A stretch of DNA of 5,247 bases from Lachnospiraceae bacterium (lineage in GTDB: Bacteria > Bacillota > Clostridia > Lachnospirales > Lachnospiraceae), in the NCBI GenBank assembly GCA_017404585.1, contig JAFRCB010000329.1, positions 1 to 5,247 of the forward strand. Direction: 5' to 3'. Shown piece by piece: positions 5,111 to 5,247 of this stretch. Position numbers and translations under genes: made by a program. Position 1 is the first letter of the stretch. The number at the start of each line of letters is the position of its first letter. The notes under the pieces are model-generated. The model searched no databases and had not been told where the DNA came from. It saw only the letters and a list, made by a program, of their open reading frames with translations.

Positions 5111-5247
5111 AATGCTACTGAAATTCATCCGATCAGAAGCCATATTCTGCATTTATAAGGCCGCTATGACTCTGCTCTACGCATATAAGTTCACGGTACG
5201 AATTATATTTACTTTTTAATGTATTTATGCTAATCTTAACTTATATA
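5111..5247. other. AT-rich upstream DNA, nothing further recognised
   Basis: No gene is seen. A 63-codon plus-strand frame (5028-5219) has no ribosome binding site or recognisable motif. A minus-strand TATAAT occurs at 5204-5209 but has no convincing -35 within 16-18 bases. Confidence 0.5.

Noticed and set aside
5028..5219. 63-codon plus-strand frame
   Set aside because: It lies over the promoter region, lacks a ribosome binding site and shows no protein motif.

Overview
The window holds two confident genes, both on the minus strand, flanked by non-coding DNA. At the gene level it looks like a moderately GC-rich anaerobic Firmicute of the Clostridia, probably Lachnospiraceae-like. That placement is an inference from strong AGGA-type ribosome binding sites, AT-rich promoter DNA, and a Tet(M)-type GTPase with a YacP/NYN domain at its C-terminus. 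No 16S or other marker gene is present.

Layout from right to left, which is the direction of transcription. Bases 5247-4986 are an AT-rich upstream region with a plausible minus-strand promoter (5083-5110), an 18-bp inverted repeat lying over it, and a leader with a small GC hairpin and a 12-bp palindrome. Bases 4985-4170 encode a 271-residue Cof-type HAD phosphatase. A 72-bp gap follows; it contains a terminator-like hairpin whose loop can also pair with the next gene's Shine-Dalgarno region. Bases 4097-825 encode a 1090-residue protein. Its N-terminal ~690 residues are a Tet(M)/EF-G-like ribosome-binding GTPase. A ~180-residue low-complexity linker then leads to a C-terminal YacP/Rae1-like NYN nuclease domain that appears to have its acidic residues intact.

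The fusion is the most interesting object here. The GTPase part belongs to a family that enters the ribosomal A site. The NYN part belongs to the family of Bacillus subtilis Rae1 (YacP), an endoribonuclease that cuts mRNA at the ribosome. One polypeptide could therefore couple GTP-dependent ribosome engagement to mRNA cleavage. The domain identification is strong; the joint function is inference.

Bases 1-824 contain no convincing gene. They hold a strong bidirectional terminator (81-116), two diverged tandem copies of a ~107-bp hairpin-rich unit (about 112-326), a recurring GACTGC motif, a short 11-bp duplication, a GAAA-capped hairpin, and a 99-bp segment bounded by perfect 16-bp inverted repeats. 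This resembles decayed mobile-element or repeat DNA, or possibly an unrecognised structured RNA. The left edge may carry the last codons of an upstream plus-strand gene ending at the terminator.
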